DNA of 6,292 bases from Myxococcales bacterium (GTDB lineage Bacteria > Myxococcota > Polyangia > Polyangiales > Polyangiaceae). The DNA is taken from NCBI GenBank assembly GCA_003151595.1, contig PLXW01000119.1, positions 1 through 6,292 of the forward strand, given 5' to 3'. The notes below the pieces were generated by a model. It made no database searches. It had not been told where the DNA came from and worked only from the letters and a program-made list of their open reading frames with translations. Shown in pieces: positions 5,722-6,292 of this stretch (its first letter is position 1; each line of letters opens with the position of its first letter). The translations under genes were made by a program, and so were the position numbers.

Positions 5722-6292
5722 ATGAGCGAAGCGCCGGTCCGCGAAGGCGACGTGCTTGCCGGCAAGTACCGGATCGAGCGCGTGCTCGGCATCGGCGGCA
5801 TGGGGGTGGTCGTTGCGGCGACGCACCTTCAGCTCGATCAGAAGGTCGCGCTGAAGTTCCTTCTGCCCGACGCGATGCAGAACAAGGACGTCGTCGCGCG
5901 TTTCGCGCGCGAGGCGCGAGCCGCGGCGAAGATTCAGAGCGAGCACGTGGCGCGCGTGATCGACGTGGGGACGCTCGAGACGGGCTCTCCGTACATGGTC
6001 ATGGAGTACCTCCAGGGGCGCGACCTCGCGGACGTGCTCGCCGAGCGCAAGGTGTTTCCGGCCGAAGAGGCCGTGGGGTTCGTGCTGCAAGCGTGCGAAG
6101 CGATCGCCGAGGCGCACGCGGCGTCGATCGTTCACCGCGATCTCAAGCCGGCGAACCTGTTCCTCGCCGAGCGCGCGGACAAGCGATCGATCGTGAAGGT
6201 GCTCGACTTCGGGATCTCGAAGTCGTCGGGCAAAGGCGAAGACGCGTCGCTCACCAAGACGTCATCGATCATGGGCTCGCCGCTCTACATGT
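5722..6292 (+). CDS. Second Ser/Thr protein kinase, N-terminal part only
   Basis: 190 codons are present before the window ends; the frame stays open. The protein begins MSEAPVREGDVLAGKYRIER and has a classic bacterial Hanks-type kinase domain: glycine loop LGIGGMGVV (22-30), Lys45 in VALKF, helix-C Glu64 in FAREARAAAK, the hinge region MVMEYLQG (92-99), HRDLKPANL (138-146, catalytic Asp140), LDFGISK (161-167) and GSPLYM (185-190), where the activation segment is cut. All catalytic residues seen so far are intact. Unlike the upstream kinase it has the standard HRDL motif and a short activation segment, about 20 residues from DFG to GSP. It is therefore a separate family member and not a recent tandem copy. 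It has its own leader of 80 bp after the previous stop, so it may be transcribed separately or by read-through. Any membrane helix or sensor region lies beyond the window. Confidence 0.95.
   Translation, partial: MSEAPVREGDVLAGKYRIERVLGIGGMGVVVAATHLQLDQKVALKFLLPDAMQNKDVVARFAREARAAAKIQSEHVARVIDVGTLETGSPYMVMEYLQGRDLADVLAERKVFPAEEAVGFVLQACEAIAEAHAASIVHRDLKPANLFLAERADKRSIVKVLDFGISKSSGKGEDASLTKTSSIMGSPLYM

Noticed and set aside
5662..6135. A 157-codon minus-strand open frame over the second kinase
   Set aside because: It is a shadow of the kinase domain, whose HRD, DFG and glycine-loop motifs are clear on the plus strand.

Overview
This is a high-GC window with dense coding capacity. Two eukaryotic-type Ser/Thr protein kinases and an FHA protein sit within 4 kb. 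The post-membrane region of the first kinase follows the pattern I associate with TPR-bearing kinases of Myxococcota. A myxobacterium, most likely of the Polyangiales/Sandaracinus type, is the best inference. No mobile element, CRISPR array, tRNA or rRNA is visible, and base and codon use look uniform.

Left part (1-1275): the last 18 codons of a forward gene with a Lys-Pro tail end at 57. It converges on a leftward pair, a GloC/YcbL-type metallo-beta-lactamase (MBL) hydrolase followed by a NudL-type CoA pyrophosphatase. These two overlap by ATGA and so form a small housekeeping or metabolite-repair operon. A 114-bp spacer (1276-1389) carries two different perfect palindromes.

Middle (1390-2265): a leftward gene for a helical protein of unknown function, then a 219-bp divergent spacer with a weak possible promoter close to the next start codon.

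Right part (2266-6292): a rightward signalling block. A small FHA (phosphothreonine-binding) protein overlaps by 8 bp the start of a 956-residue kinase. That kinase has a cytoplasmic catalytic domain, one membrane helix and a large Cys-containing TPR region predicted to lie outside the cytoplasm. After an 80-bp gap a second Ser/Thr kinase begins and runs off the window. The gap opens with three CCTAGG palindromes spaced exactly 14 bp apart, the first of them running into the stop codon of the upstream kinase.

The likely logic is that the transmembrane kinase senses something through its TPR region and phosphorylates itself or partners, with the co-translated FHA protein reading the phosphothreonines. 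That is inference from domain content and gene overlap. I do not see a clearly new biological system. The best leads are the 14-bp CCTAGG array, the long activation-loop insert, the split of cysteines across the membrane helix, and the uncharacterised gene at 1390-2046.
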